Source: CAVPGH01 sp046726955
GTDB taxonomy: Bacteria; Acidobacteriota; Vicinamibacteria; Fen-336
Assembly: GCA_046726955.1 (NCBI GenBank)
Contig: JBKPBQ010000549.1
Span: 1 to 12,546, forward strand
DNA length: 12,546 nucleotides
Reading direction: 5' to 3'
A model generated the notes under the pieces. That model saw only the letters and a program-made list of their open reading frames with translations, did not search any database and had not been told where the DNA came from. Of the stretch, positions 6,366 through 12,546 are shown piece by piece. Numbering within the stretch: the first letter of the stretch is position 1; every line of letters begins with the position of its first letter. The translations under genes were made by a program, and so were the position numbers.

Positions 6366-6913
6366 GCCGGCGAGCCACGCTCTTTCTCGTGATAGCGCTC
6401 GCCGCCTGCCGCCCCGCCTCGACGCCTCCGCCTCCGAGCACGGCGCCTTCCACCGCGCCGTCGGGCGGCCTGCGGCCCCTCACCTCGCGCGACGCCGGCG
6501 CGCCGTCCGAGGGCGAAGAAGCGCCCGCTCCTCCCGTCCGCTCCGCTCCCGAAGGACTCTCCGCCCCTGCAGCCGAGGGCGCATCGATCTCCGGAACGGT
6601 CTCCGTCGCGCCGAACCTCGCGAGCCGCGTCCAGCCGACGGACGTCCTCTACCTCATCGCCCGCAACGCCCGCACCGGAGGTGTGGTGGCGGTCCGCCGG
6701 GAGGAGGGCGTGCGCTTCCCCTTCGCGTTCGGCGTCGGACCGGCGGACGTGATGGTCCAGGGGACGGCGTTCGAGGGACCGTTCGACATCACGGCGCGCC
6801 TGTCCAAGAGCGGCGACGCAGTGGCCGCCAAGGGCGACCTCGAAGGCGGAGCGCGGGGGGTGGCCGTGGGCGCGAAGGCCGTGACGATCACGCTGGAGCG
6901 CGTCCGCGAATAG
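6362..6913 (+). CDS. Lipoprotein with a CcmI C-terminal-like domain
   Basis: A protein of 183 residues. Residues 1-16 form a lipoprotein signal peptide with lipobox LAAC and acylated C16. Residues 17-74 are a Pro/Ala/Ser-rich linker. From about residue 75 the sequence resembles the periplasmic C-terminal domain of CcmI/CcmH-type cytochrome c maturation proteins: 'ISGTVSVAPNLASRVQPTD' (76-94), 'VLYLIARNA' (95-103), and 'ITARLSKSGDAVAAKGDLEG' (143-162) with its SKSG and GDLEG landmarks. In CcmI this domain follows TPR repeats and helps present apocytochrome c for haem attachment. Here neither TPRs nor other ccm genes are visible, so the role is open: a cytochrome-maturation accessory or a reused fold. 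It starts in ATGA overlap with the receiver-like gene. The ATG at 6362 is chosen because the signal peptide begins there; the same frame is open far upstream without coding character. Confidence 0.78.
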   Translation: MSRRATLFLVIALAACRPASTPPPPSTAPSTAPSGGLRPLTSRDAGAPSEGEEAPAPPVRSAPEGLSAPAAEGASISGTVSVAPNLASRVQPTDVLYLIARNARTGGVVAVRREEGVRFPFAFGVGPADVMVQGTAFEGPFDITARLSKSGDAVAAKGDLEGGARGVAVGAKAVTITLERVRE

Positions 6914-6922
6914 ATCGAGCGG

Positions 6923-6940
6923 GCGGCCCGTTACGGCCGC
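6923..6940. terminator. Possible hairpin between convergent genes
   Basis: GCGGCC, a 6-nt loop and GGCCGC form a short perfect stem. It can be extended by GCGG/CCGC with a bulge. It sits between the ends of two convergent genes and overlaps the stop codon of the minus-strand one. There is no T-run on either side, so intrinsic termination is only a suggestion. Confidence 0.35.
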
Positions 6941-9240
6941 TTCCCGCCGAGAACCGTCAAGGTCGCCACGTAGAGCGCTCCTCCCGCGAGCAGCGCCTGG
7001 TTGAGGCCGAAGGCGAGCGCGAGGACGAGCGCGAGCACGGACCCGAGCACGGAGGCGGCGCCGTTCACCCCCCAGGCCCAGGCCACGACCGCCGGGCGGT
7101 CGCGCGCGAGGGTGCGCACGGCGAGAGGGAGAGGACGGCCGAGGAGGAACCCGACGGGGGCGAGGACGGCGATCGCCACCGTCACACGCAGCGGACGCGA
7201 CCAGTGGGCGAGCGCGTCGAGCGTCGGCGACACGACGAGCACCGCCACCACGGCCGCGGCCGCCGCCATCAGGAGCGCCCGTCGCAGGGCGGGGGCGAGC
7301 GCGTCGTCACCGACGTGTGCGGTCGAACGCGCCCCGAGCGCGCCGAACGCCAGGAGCGACAGCAGCACGACGCTCAGGGCATACGCCGGCGAGCCGAGGA
7401 AGAGGATGCACTTCTGCACGAGCGCGACCTCCACGAGGATGTAGCCGGTGCCGAGACCGGCGAAGCCGAGGAGGGCTTTGGGCAGCCGCTCCGCGGCCGG
7501 CGCGCGCCGACGCGCAAGGCCGAGGGGCAGGAGGATGAAGGCGGCCACGAGCAGGCTCGTGAGGACGAGCAGGGCGACGAGCACGAGCGTCCCCAGGTTC
7601 GTCTTGCGCGCCTCGGGGTCGGCGGCGAGGACACTCGCCAGGTGGCGGAACCGCACCGTGTGGAAGAAGAAGGGGCGGTTGTCAGGAGGCGGCGAGAGGT
7701 CGCGCTCGGAAGCCGACCACACGGCTTCCGGATCGGGCGCCTCCAAGAGCCGCGTCAGCTCGCTCGGAGGCCGCGTCGCAGGGGAGAAGAGGACGGTGTA
7801 CCCCTGGCTCGCGGCGAGGGCCTCCGCGTCGTCGACCTCCGCGCGCGTGAACGGGCTGCGCTTGAGCAGGAACGTCGCGGGCGCGCGCTCTCGACCTTCC
7901 TCGGGCGCGCCGCGCACCACGATCACGCGCTCTGCGACCGGATCGAGGCCGAGCTCGCGGCCGGCGGCGCGCGCGAGCGAGGCGAGGCGCAGCACCTGGT
8001 CGGGAGGCTCCACGTACCACCGGGTGACGCTCAGCACCCCGTCGGGGGTGAGCCGCCGCAGGAAGTCGCAGAACGCCTCGACGGTGTAGAGGTTGTTCTC
8101 GGTGAGCGAGAACGCACCCGCTGCCGTCGCGGCCCAGGTGTCCACCATCGTGGCCTGGATGACGTCGTAGGCCGCCGTCTCGCTGCGCAGGACGCTCCTC
8201 GCCTCGTCCACCACGAGGCGCACGCCTGGCCTCTCGTAGAGCCGGCCCGAGTACGTGAGGAACGGCTCGCTCGACATCACGTCGCGCGCGATCGCGGGGT
8301 TCACCTCCACCGCGGTGACCTCGCGCGCCGACAGCAGGCGGGCGCTCGCGACGTCGATGCCCGCCCCGGCCCCGATGACGAGCACGCGCCCGGCGGGGCG
8401 CAGCCGGTAGACGAGCGACTCCAGCCGGCCCCTCAGCCAGGCGTGCCGCTCCCACTCCCCCGCGTCCCTCAAGAGGAGCGTGCCGGCATCGGCGTCGATC
8501 ATCACGAGCACCGAGTCGTCGGACAGGCTCCCCCACACCGTGACCCGGGAGAACGAGTTCCACTTCGAGAAGATCACGCTGCCCGCTTCGGACAGGCCCT
8601 TGGCGCGGCGCACGTCGAGGGCATCGGTGGCGACGTTCGCAACGAGGAGCCCTCCGGCGGCCACGAGGGCGAGGACACTCGCCATACGGTGCGGCCGGGA
8701 CACGGGCTCCGAGGAGGCGAAGAGAAGAGCGGCGGCCGCGGCGAGCAGCGAGACCACGAGGACCGCGTTCGGCGCGCCGATGTGGTCGAGGAGCGGGATG
8801 AGGAGCAGGCAACCGGCGGACGCCCCGCCGAGGTCGTAGAGGTAGAGGCGGCTCATCTCTCCCGCGCCGCGCGCGACGGCGAGACTCACCGCGGCCCCCG
8901 CGAAGAAGAAGGGAACCGCCGCCGTCACGTAGAGGACCGACAGGCGGCCGAAGAGCACGAGCGGCGGGTCGACCGGCGAGAATCCCGAGCCGAGCACGAC
9001 CACGAGCGCCGCCACGGTGGAGAGCGCGAACGCCACCGCGAACGACGACAGCCAGGCCCCCGTGCGGCTGCGGTCCAGCCGCTCTCCGGCGAGGTGGACG
9101 GCGACGCCGCTCGCGCCCGAGCCGAGGAGGGCGAGCGAGATCGCCATGAAGGCGAAGTGGTAGGCAAGTGTAGCGGAGAAGAGACGCGTGAGCGTGAGCT
9201 GGAGGAGGAGGACGCCGGCGCTCACGAGGGCGACGCCCAC
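6931..9240 (-). CDS. Membrane-embedded spermidine-synthase-like protein
   Basis: About 769 residues from the GTG at 9240. Six or so hydrophobic helices (about 1-205) precede a soluble Rossmann domain of spermidine-synthase type. This has a SAM-like binding loop 'VLVIGAGAGIDVASA' (286-300), an acidic residue in 'AVEVNP' (E312), 'VVDEARSVL' (343-351) and 'YDVIQATMVDTW' (358-369). Several C-terminal helices follow, including 'LGTGYILVEVALVQKC' and 'GVNGAASVLGSVLAL'. Where spermidine synthase has its catalytic Asp (DSxDP), this protein has T364, so classical aminopropyl transfer is doubtful. Proteins of this membrane-SpeE-membrane plan are common in Myxococcota and Planctomycetota, and their substrates are unknown. 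The start is uncertain: a CTG at 9279 overlaps the ribokinase stop as CTGA, has GGAAG upstream and adds 13 residues before the first helix, whereas the GTG at 9240 lacks a ribosome site and starts inside the helix. Last gene of its block. Confidence 0.8.
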   Translation of the reverse strand: MGVALVSAGVLLLQLTLTRLFSATLAYHFAFMAISLALLGSGASGVAVHLAGERLDRSRTGAWLSSFAVAFALSTVAALVVVLGSGFSPVDPPLVLFGRLSVLYVTAAVPFFFAGAAVSLAVARGAGEMSRLYLYDLGGASAGCLLLIPLLDHIGAPNAVLVVSLLAAAAALLFASSEPVSRPHRMASVLALVAAGGLLVANVATDALDVRRAKGLSEAGSVIFSKWNSFSRVTVWGSLSDDSVLVMIDADAGTLLLRDAGEWERHAWLRGRLESLVYRLRPAGRVLVIGAGAGIDVASARLLSAREVTAVEVNPAIARDVMSSEPFLTYSGRLYERPGVRLVVDEARSVLRSETAAYDVIQATMVDTWAATAAGAFSLTENNLYTVEAFCDFLRRLTPDGVLSVTRWYVEPPDQVLRLASLARAAGRELGLDPVAERVIVVRGAPEEGRERAPATFLLKRSPFTRAEVDDAEALAASQGYTVLFSPATRPPSELTRLLEAPDPEAVWSASERDLSPPPDNRPFFFHTVRFRHLASVLAADPEARKTNLGTLVLVALLVLTSLLVAAFILLPLGLARRRAPAAERLPKALLGFAGLGTGYILVEVALVQKCILFLGSPAYALSVVLLSLLAFGALGARSTAHVGDDALAPALRRALLMAAAAAVVAVLVVSPTLDALAHWSRPLRVTVAIAVLAPVGFLLGRPLPLAVRTLARDRPAVVAWAWGVNGAASVLGSVLALVLALAFGLNQALLAGGALYVATLTVLGGKRP

Positions 9241-9275
9241 GAAGACGCGAGGGGCGAGAGGCGCGGGAGCAGTCG

Positions 9276-10214
9276 TCAGGGGAGAGCGCTTCCCGCGGCC
9301 CGGCGGCGCTCCTCCACCTCGGTCCGCGTGGGCATGCTCGGCTGGGCCCCCGCGCGCGTCACCGAGATCGCAGCGGCCACGTTCGCGAACTCCCCCGCTT
9401 CCGACTCGTCGGCCCCTTCCGCGAGGGCGGTCGCGAACGCGCCGTTCCACACGTCGCCCGCGGCGGTCGTGTCCACGGCGGACACGGTGAGCCCCGGCCA
9501 CGACTGCTCGCCCTCGGCGGAGATCCGGCACGCCCCCTCCGCTCCCAGCTTGGCGATGACGCGGCGCGGACCCCAGCCGAGGAGCGCCCGGGCCAGCCCT
9601 CGCGCCTCGTCCGCGCCGAGGCGGCGCCCCGGCTCGCCCACGAGCGCCGCCAGCTCCGTCTCGTTGGGCGTGACGTAGTCCACGAGGGGGAGCAGCTTCA
9701 GGCACTCGATGCGAGCGGGCGCGGGATCGAGGATCACGACCGCTCCGCCCTCCCGCCCGACGCGGGCCGCAGCCTCCACGGTCGGGAGCGGCACCTCGAG
9801 CTGGAGGAGGACGAAGCCGGCGGAGGCGATGAGGTCGCGCCGGCTCTCCACGTCCTCCGGCGAGAGCCGGCCGTTCGCACCCGGCACGATGACGATCTGG
9901 TTCTGGCCCGACGCGTCGATCGTGATGAGGGCGGTTCCCGTGGGCGCCCCCGTGTCGCGCGTCACGGCTTCCACGTCGACACCCGTCCCCGCGAGGCTCG
10001 CGAGCAGGAGGCGTCCCGCGTCGTCGCCGCCCACGCGGCCCACCATCTGCACCCGCGCGCCGAGACGCCCCGCGGCGTAGGCCTGGTTGGCCCCCTTGCC
10101 TCCGGGGTGCACGACCAGCTCCTGCCCCACAGTCGTCTCGCCCGCGGCGGGGAACCGCGGCACGCGCACCACGAGGTCCGCGTTCAGGCTGCCGACGACC
10201 ACGATCGGCTTCAC
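9276..10214 (-). CDS. rbsK: Ribokinase (PfkB family)
   Basis: A cytoplasmic protein of 312 residues, the usual ribokinase length. It phosphorylates D-ribose to ribose 5-phosphate with ATP. Visible motifs are the N-terminal substrate loop 'VVGSLNADLVVRVPRFP' (6-22, with N11 and D13), the PfkB signature 'GGKGANQAYAAGRLGA' (38-53), 'PNETE' (183-187), and 'DTTAAGDVWNGAFATAL' (248-264) with catalytic base D254 and the GAGD-like anion hole. 'RAGAQPSMP' (287-295) matches the ribokinase C-terminal potassium-site segment. These points favour ribokinase over fructokinase or adenosine kinase, though a nucleoside or another sugar is not excluded. The GTG start at 10214 lies 1 nt after the stop of the upstream phytase-like gene, so translation is likely coupled. 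No ribose transporter, RbsD or LacI-type regulator is present in the window. Confidence 0.92.
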   Translation of the reverse strand: MKPIVVVGSLNADLVVRVPRFPAAGETTVGQELVVHPGGKGANQAYAAGRLGARVQMVGRVGGDDAGRLLLASLAGTGVDVEAVTRDTGAPTGTALITIDASGQNQIVIVPGANGRLSPEDVESRRDLIASAGFVLLQLEVPLPTVEAAARVGREGGAVVILDPAPARIECLKLLPLVDYVTPNETELAALVGEPGRRLGADEARGLARALLGWGPRRVIAKLGAEGACRISAEGEQSWPGLTVSAVDTTAAGDVWNGAFATALAEGADESEAGEFANVAAAISVTRAGAQPSMPTRTEVEERRRAAGSALP

Positions 10215-10215
10215 G

Positions 10216-11517
10216 TCAACGTCCGAGAGGCAACGCCTCGGCGAGCCGAACCGTCACGAGCCGCGATGCGGACGGCGCCGCCGCCTGACGTTCCGAGGGT
10301 CCTTCGAAGCCGAGGACCGTCGGGGGCGGGGCGAGGCCGAAGCCGTCGTGGGTCACGACCGAGATCGTGTCCGCATCCACGACGGCGAGGCCCTCGATCC
10401 GGCTCTCCGGCCCGGACACGCGCGCGAGGTCGAAGACGAGCGACTTCCCGACCGGCTGAATGCCCGCACGGGCAAGCCCGGCCGCGCCGAGATCGTCGAG
10501 CGCCGCTCCCGTCGGCGAGTCGTAGGCGCCCCCGAGGACGCTCGTCGCCCCGTCGAGGGCGAGCGCGTACACTCGCGCTCCCGTCTCGGTCTGCTCCACC
10601 GTGAGGAGCGCGCTCGAGTTGACGAAGGAAAGGGCGCTCACGCGGGCCGGCCTCTCCCGTGCGTCGTCGCGAGCGGGCTCCGGAAGGTAGACCCACTGCC
10701 CTACGGTGCGGGCGAGGAGCGTATCGACCTGCAGGAGACGCACGGGGCGCGGCCCTTCCTGCGCCGGCGCCGCCGAGAGCGGCGCGGCCATCATCGTGTA
10801 GAGGAAGCGTCCCTCGGCGGTCGCGGTGAGCGAGGCCAGCCCTCGATCCGGCTGCGCCCGGGCCAGGACTGCGGGCAGTACGTCGGCGACGGAGTAGCCG
10901 GCACCGGCAAGGCTCCGGCCGCGGGGCAGCCACCGCTCGAGGACTCGCCCGTCGCGCGCCAGGTGAACGAGGCTCGGACCGTAGTCCTCGGACAGCCAGA
11001 ACGTCCCGTCCTGTACGCGCACGAGGCCCTGCGGGTCGAGCCCGTTCGGGTTGAATGCGAGGGCCCCGCCGTCGGGACCCAGGGGGCTCGAAGCGCCGAC
11101 CGGACCGTTGGGCAACCCGTAGACCGGAGCGCCGTCGAACGTGCGGATCGGGACCTGCTGGAGGACGATGACACCGCTCGGGTCCGCCATGACCTTGACG
11201 AGCGCCGGGTTGAAGTCCGGCACCTCGAACACGAGACCGTGCTCGTCCGCGCGCGTGGGACCGCGGTCGGGCACGGTCCAGAACACGTTCGCCCCGTCGC
11301 GCGGGTCGTGGTAGAGGTCCGAGAAGCCGCCGAGCCGCGCGCCACGATCGTCGACGAGGCTTCCCGGCAGCCCCTGGTTCTGGAAGGAGCCGAGAGGGAC
11401 CGCGGCTAGTGCCGCCACGAGCGGATGCTCGGCGTCGGGGGCCGCGGGCGGGCCGGCTCCCGCGCAGCCGAGAGCGGCGAGGCAGAGCGCCACGGGCGCC
11501 GCCGCCCGTCGTCGCAT
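10216..11517 (-). CDS. Exported esterase-like-phytase domain protein
   Basis: A protein of 433 residues. Residues 1-18 are a signal peptide ending in ALGC, an imperfect lipobox (Ala rather than Leu at -3), so it is a probable lipoprotein or a periplasmic protein. The mature part matches the 'esterase-like activity of phytase' family (a beta-propeller-like fold). Recognisable segments are 'FSDLYHDPRDG' (65-75), 'VPDRGPTR' (82-89), 'GLDPQGLVRVQDGTFWLSED' (159-178) and 'SRIEGLAVVDADTISVVTHD' (372-391). Family members are reported to have phosphatase, phytase or esterase activity, but most are untested. The ATG at 11517 is preceded by AGGAGG (11523-11528) with 5-nt spacing, the best ribosome site in the window, and starts the signal peptide. 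The frame stays open upstream into the next gene, but those residues are not coding. Downstream, ribokinase starts 1 nt after the stop. Confidence 0.82.
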   Translation of the reverse strand: MRRRAAAPVALCLAALGCAGAGPPAAPDAEHPLVAALAAVPLGSFQNQGLPGSLVDDRGARLGGFSDLYHDPRDGANVFWTVPDRGPTRADEHGLVFEVPDFNPALVKVMADPSGVIVLQQVPIRTFDGAPVYGLPNGPVGASSPLGPDGGALAFNPNGLDPQGLVRVQDGTFWLSEDYGPSLVHLARDGRVLERWLPRGRSLAGAGYSVADVLPAVLARAQPDRGLASLTATAEGRFLYTMMAAPLSAAPAQEGPRPVRLLQVDTLLARTVGQWVYLPEPARDDARERPARVSALSFVNSSALLTVEQTETGARVYALALDGATSVLGGAYDSPTGAALDDLGAAGLARAGIQPVGKSLVFDLARVSGPESRIEGLAVVDADTISVVTHDGFGLAPPPTVLGFEGPSERQAAAPSASRLVTVRLAEALPLGR

Positions 11518-11570
11518 CGATCCCTCCTGATACGTCCACGGTATAAGCAGCGCCGCGGTTGTCAAGGGGT
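11518..11570 (-). promoter_or_regulatory. Short intergenic region with promoter-like hexamers
   Basis: On the minus strand a perfect TTGACA (11560-11565) begins 5 nt after the stop of the Nramp-like gene. TATACC (11540-11545) follows after 14 nt, a shorter spacer than the usual 16-18, so strength is doubtful. A promoter here would let the phytase-like, ribokinase and SpeE-like genes be expressed apart from the upstream transporter. AGGAGG at 11523-11528 is the ribosome site. No terminator is visible. Confidence 0.35.
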
Positions 11571-12546
11571 TTACATTCCCAGCGCCCGGGCCGCCTGGAA
11601 GACGAAGCCCCGCGCGGGGTCCGGTCGGAGCCCGCCCATGAGCCAGAGCCAGACGAACGTCCCGTAGAAGGCGGCCATGAGCACCATCGTCGCCCTCCGC
11701 CACAAAGGAGGTCGGATCGCTTCCGGAAGCAGCGTCGTGTTGACGCGGAGGATGTGGAGCGGGGCGACCACCATCACCACCCCCGCGATGTTGGCGCCGA
11801 CCTGGAGGAGGACGAGCGGCTGGGTCAGCGAGAGTGCCATGACGCCCCAGACGACGAGCACGGTGAGGACGACGTGGTACAGGAAGCGCACGTCCCCGCC
11901 GCGCACGCTTCGCACCCGGGCGCTCGCGCTCCAGAGGAGGTCGGTCAGCGAGCGCACGGTCCCTTCGAAGATGTCGAGCTGCGTCTTGAAGAGGATCCAG
12001 ACGCTCATGAGGGCGACCACGGTGGCGAGCGCTCCCGCCGTCCGTCCGAGCGCGTGCGCGAGCTCCGCAGCCACGGCGACGCCGGCGAGGTCGGTCCCCC
12101 GCGCGAAGACGGACGTGTAGAGGAGGGCGGGCAGCGACATCCCGAGCATCGCCCCCACGAAGAAGATCCCCCACTGCTCGAGCTCGACGATCCTCCACCA
12201 GCCCCTCCAGCGGGCGAGCTGCGACGCGTCGGGAACGAAGACGCGCCCGGTGGCGGCGAGCTCGGCGCCGCGCTCGTGCCGCAAGGAGGGGATGAACCCC
12301 ACCGTGCTCGACATCCCGTAGCCCTTGTCCCGCGCCCAGTTCGAGAGCGCGATGTTCGTGACTCCTCCCGAGCCCGAATAGGCGACGAGCGCGCCGATCA
12401 GAAAGAAGTCGGCCCCCTCGGGCAAGAAGCGGAAGGAGGAGGTGACCGTGTCGTATCCAAACCACCCGAGACCGACGGAGAGCCAGAGCCCGGGCCGGAC
12501 CAGGACCAGGCAGAGGATGGTCAAGGTGCCCAGGATGGTGGAGACG
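11571..12546 (-). CDS. Nramp-fold membrane transporter-like protein (5' end off window)
   Basis: The frame is open to the right edge, giving the last 324 residues; in-frame codons continue upstream of the TTG at 12524, so that is not the true start. Hydrophobic helices in order resemble TM5 to TM11 of Nramp (LeuT-fold) divalent metal transporters: 'TILGTLTILCLVLV', 'FLIGALVAYSGSGGVTNIAL', 'WGIFFVGAMLGMSLPALLYT', 'WILFKTQLDIFEGTVRSLTD' (TM8 region), 'YHVVLTVLVVWGVMAL', 'QVGANIAGVVMVVAPLHIL' and a last helix near 'FYGTFVWLWL'. Canonical Nramps bind metal through DPGN in TM1 (outside the window) and A-x-x-MPH in TM6. The putative TM6 here reads AYSGSGG, with no methionine or histidine. It may move a different substrate, or be a divergent Nramp-related family. 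A soluble insertion (about residues 70-110) separates TM6 and TM7. It is upstream of, and probably co-transcribed with, the phytase-like gene. Confidence 0.7.
   Translation of the reverse strand, partial: VSTILGTLTILCLVLVRPGLWLSVGLGWFGYDTVTSSFRFLPEGADFFLIGALVAYSGSGGVTNIALSNWARDKGYGMSSTVGFIPSLRHERGAELAATGRVFVPDASQLARWRGWWRIVELEQWGIFFVGAMLGMSLPALLYTSVFARGTDLAGVAVAAELAHALGRTAGALATVVALMSVWILFKTQLDIFEGTVRSLTDLLWSASARVRSVRGGDVRFLYHVVLTVLVVWGVMALSLTQPLVLLQVGANIAGVVMVVAPLHILRVNTTLLPEAIRPPLWRRATMVLMAAFYGTFVWLWLMGGLRPDPARGFVFQAARALGM

Noticed and set aside
7204..9678. Plus-strand open frame of 824 codons opposite the SpeE-like and ribokinase genes
   Set aside because: The composition is charged low-complexity throughout, and it is antisense to two genes with strong motifs.
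9279..9705. N-terminal extension of the SpeE-like frame into ribokinase
   Set aside because: The added residues are Gly/Arg-rich with no domain and would overlap ribokinase by over 400 bp. Only CTG at 9279 or GTG at 9240 are sensible starts.
11518..12465. N-terminal extension of the phytase-like frame across the intergenic region and into the Nramp-like gene
   Set aside because: The signal peptide and AGGAGG ribosome site define the ATG at 11517. The upstream residues are an Arg-rich shadow of the transporter gene.
1..12546. CRISPR arrays, tRNA/rRNA genes, insertion sequences, attachment sites
   Set aside because: No regularly spaced direct repeats, tRNA-like cloverleaf, rRNA signature, transposase motif or terminal inverted repeats were seen on reading both strands. 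A covariance-model or repeat search could not be run.

Overview
The window is compact, very GC-rich bacterial DNA (about 70% G+C by eye) with strong third-position G/C bias. This bias opens long spurious frames opposite almost every real gene. The gene content suggests a free-living Gram-negative soil or sediment bacterium, most likely Myxococcota (Anaeromyxobacter-like) or a related deltaproteobacterial lineage. That content includes a nucleotide-transporter-like membrane domain fused to HEAT repeats, a rubrerythrin/CCG iron-sulfur protein/DUF3501 cluster, a lipoprotein built on a CcmI C-terminal-like domain, and a membrane-bound spermidine-synthase-like protein. The taxonomic placement is inference. 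I saw no tRNA, rRNA, CRISPR, insertion sequence or phage gene.

Layout. Left block, minus strand (1-3502): an NTT-type transporter-like protein with a long HEAT-repeat tail, then, with an 8-bp overlap, a protein with two degenerate cyclic-nucleotide-binding-like domains that runs off the left edge. Second block, minus strand (3571-5862): rubrerythrin, a two-cluster Fe-S/CCG oxidoreductase, and a DUF3501 protein, packed with 1-nt spacing and then about 2 nt of spacing (or a 4-nt overlap). This looks like an oxidative-stress or redox operon. A divergent intergenic region (5863-6011, the longest non-coding stretch) carries an AT-rich 15-bp Fur/PerR-type palindrome. Plus-strand pair (6012-6913): a degenerate receiver-domain protein coupled by ATGA to the CcmI-like lipoprotein. 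Right block, minus strand (6931-12546): from upstream to downstream, an Nramp-fold membrane protein (5' end off the right edge), an esterase-like-phytase exported protein, ribokinase, and a membrane-embedded spermidine-synthase-like protein.

How the genes may work together. The three-gene redox cluster is the clearest functional unit: rubrerythrin would reduce peroxide and the Fe-S protein is a plausible electron carrier, under an iron- or peroxide-responsive repressor. The NTT-HEAT and CNB pair probably forms one membrane sensor or transport unit, because the same domains occur as single polypeptides elsewhere. The right block is tightly packed downstream of the Nramp-like gene, but its genes share no obvious pathway. 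Two genes appear to use, or may use, CTG as start codon.
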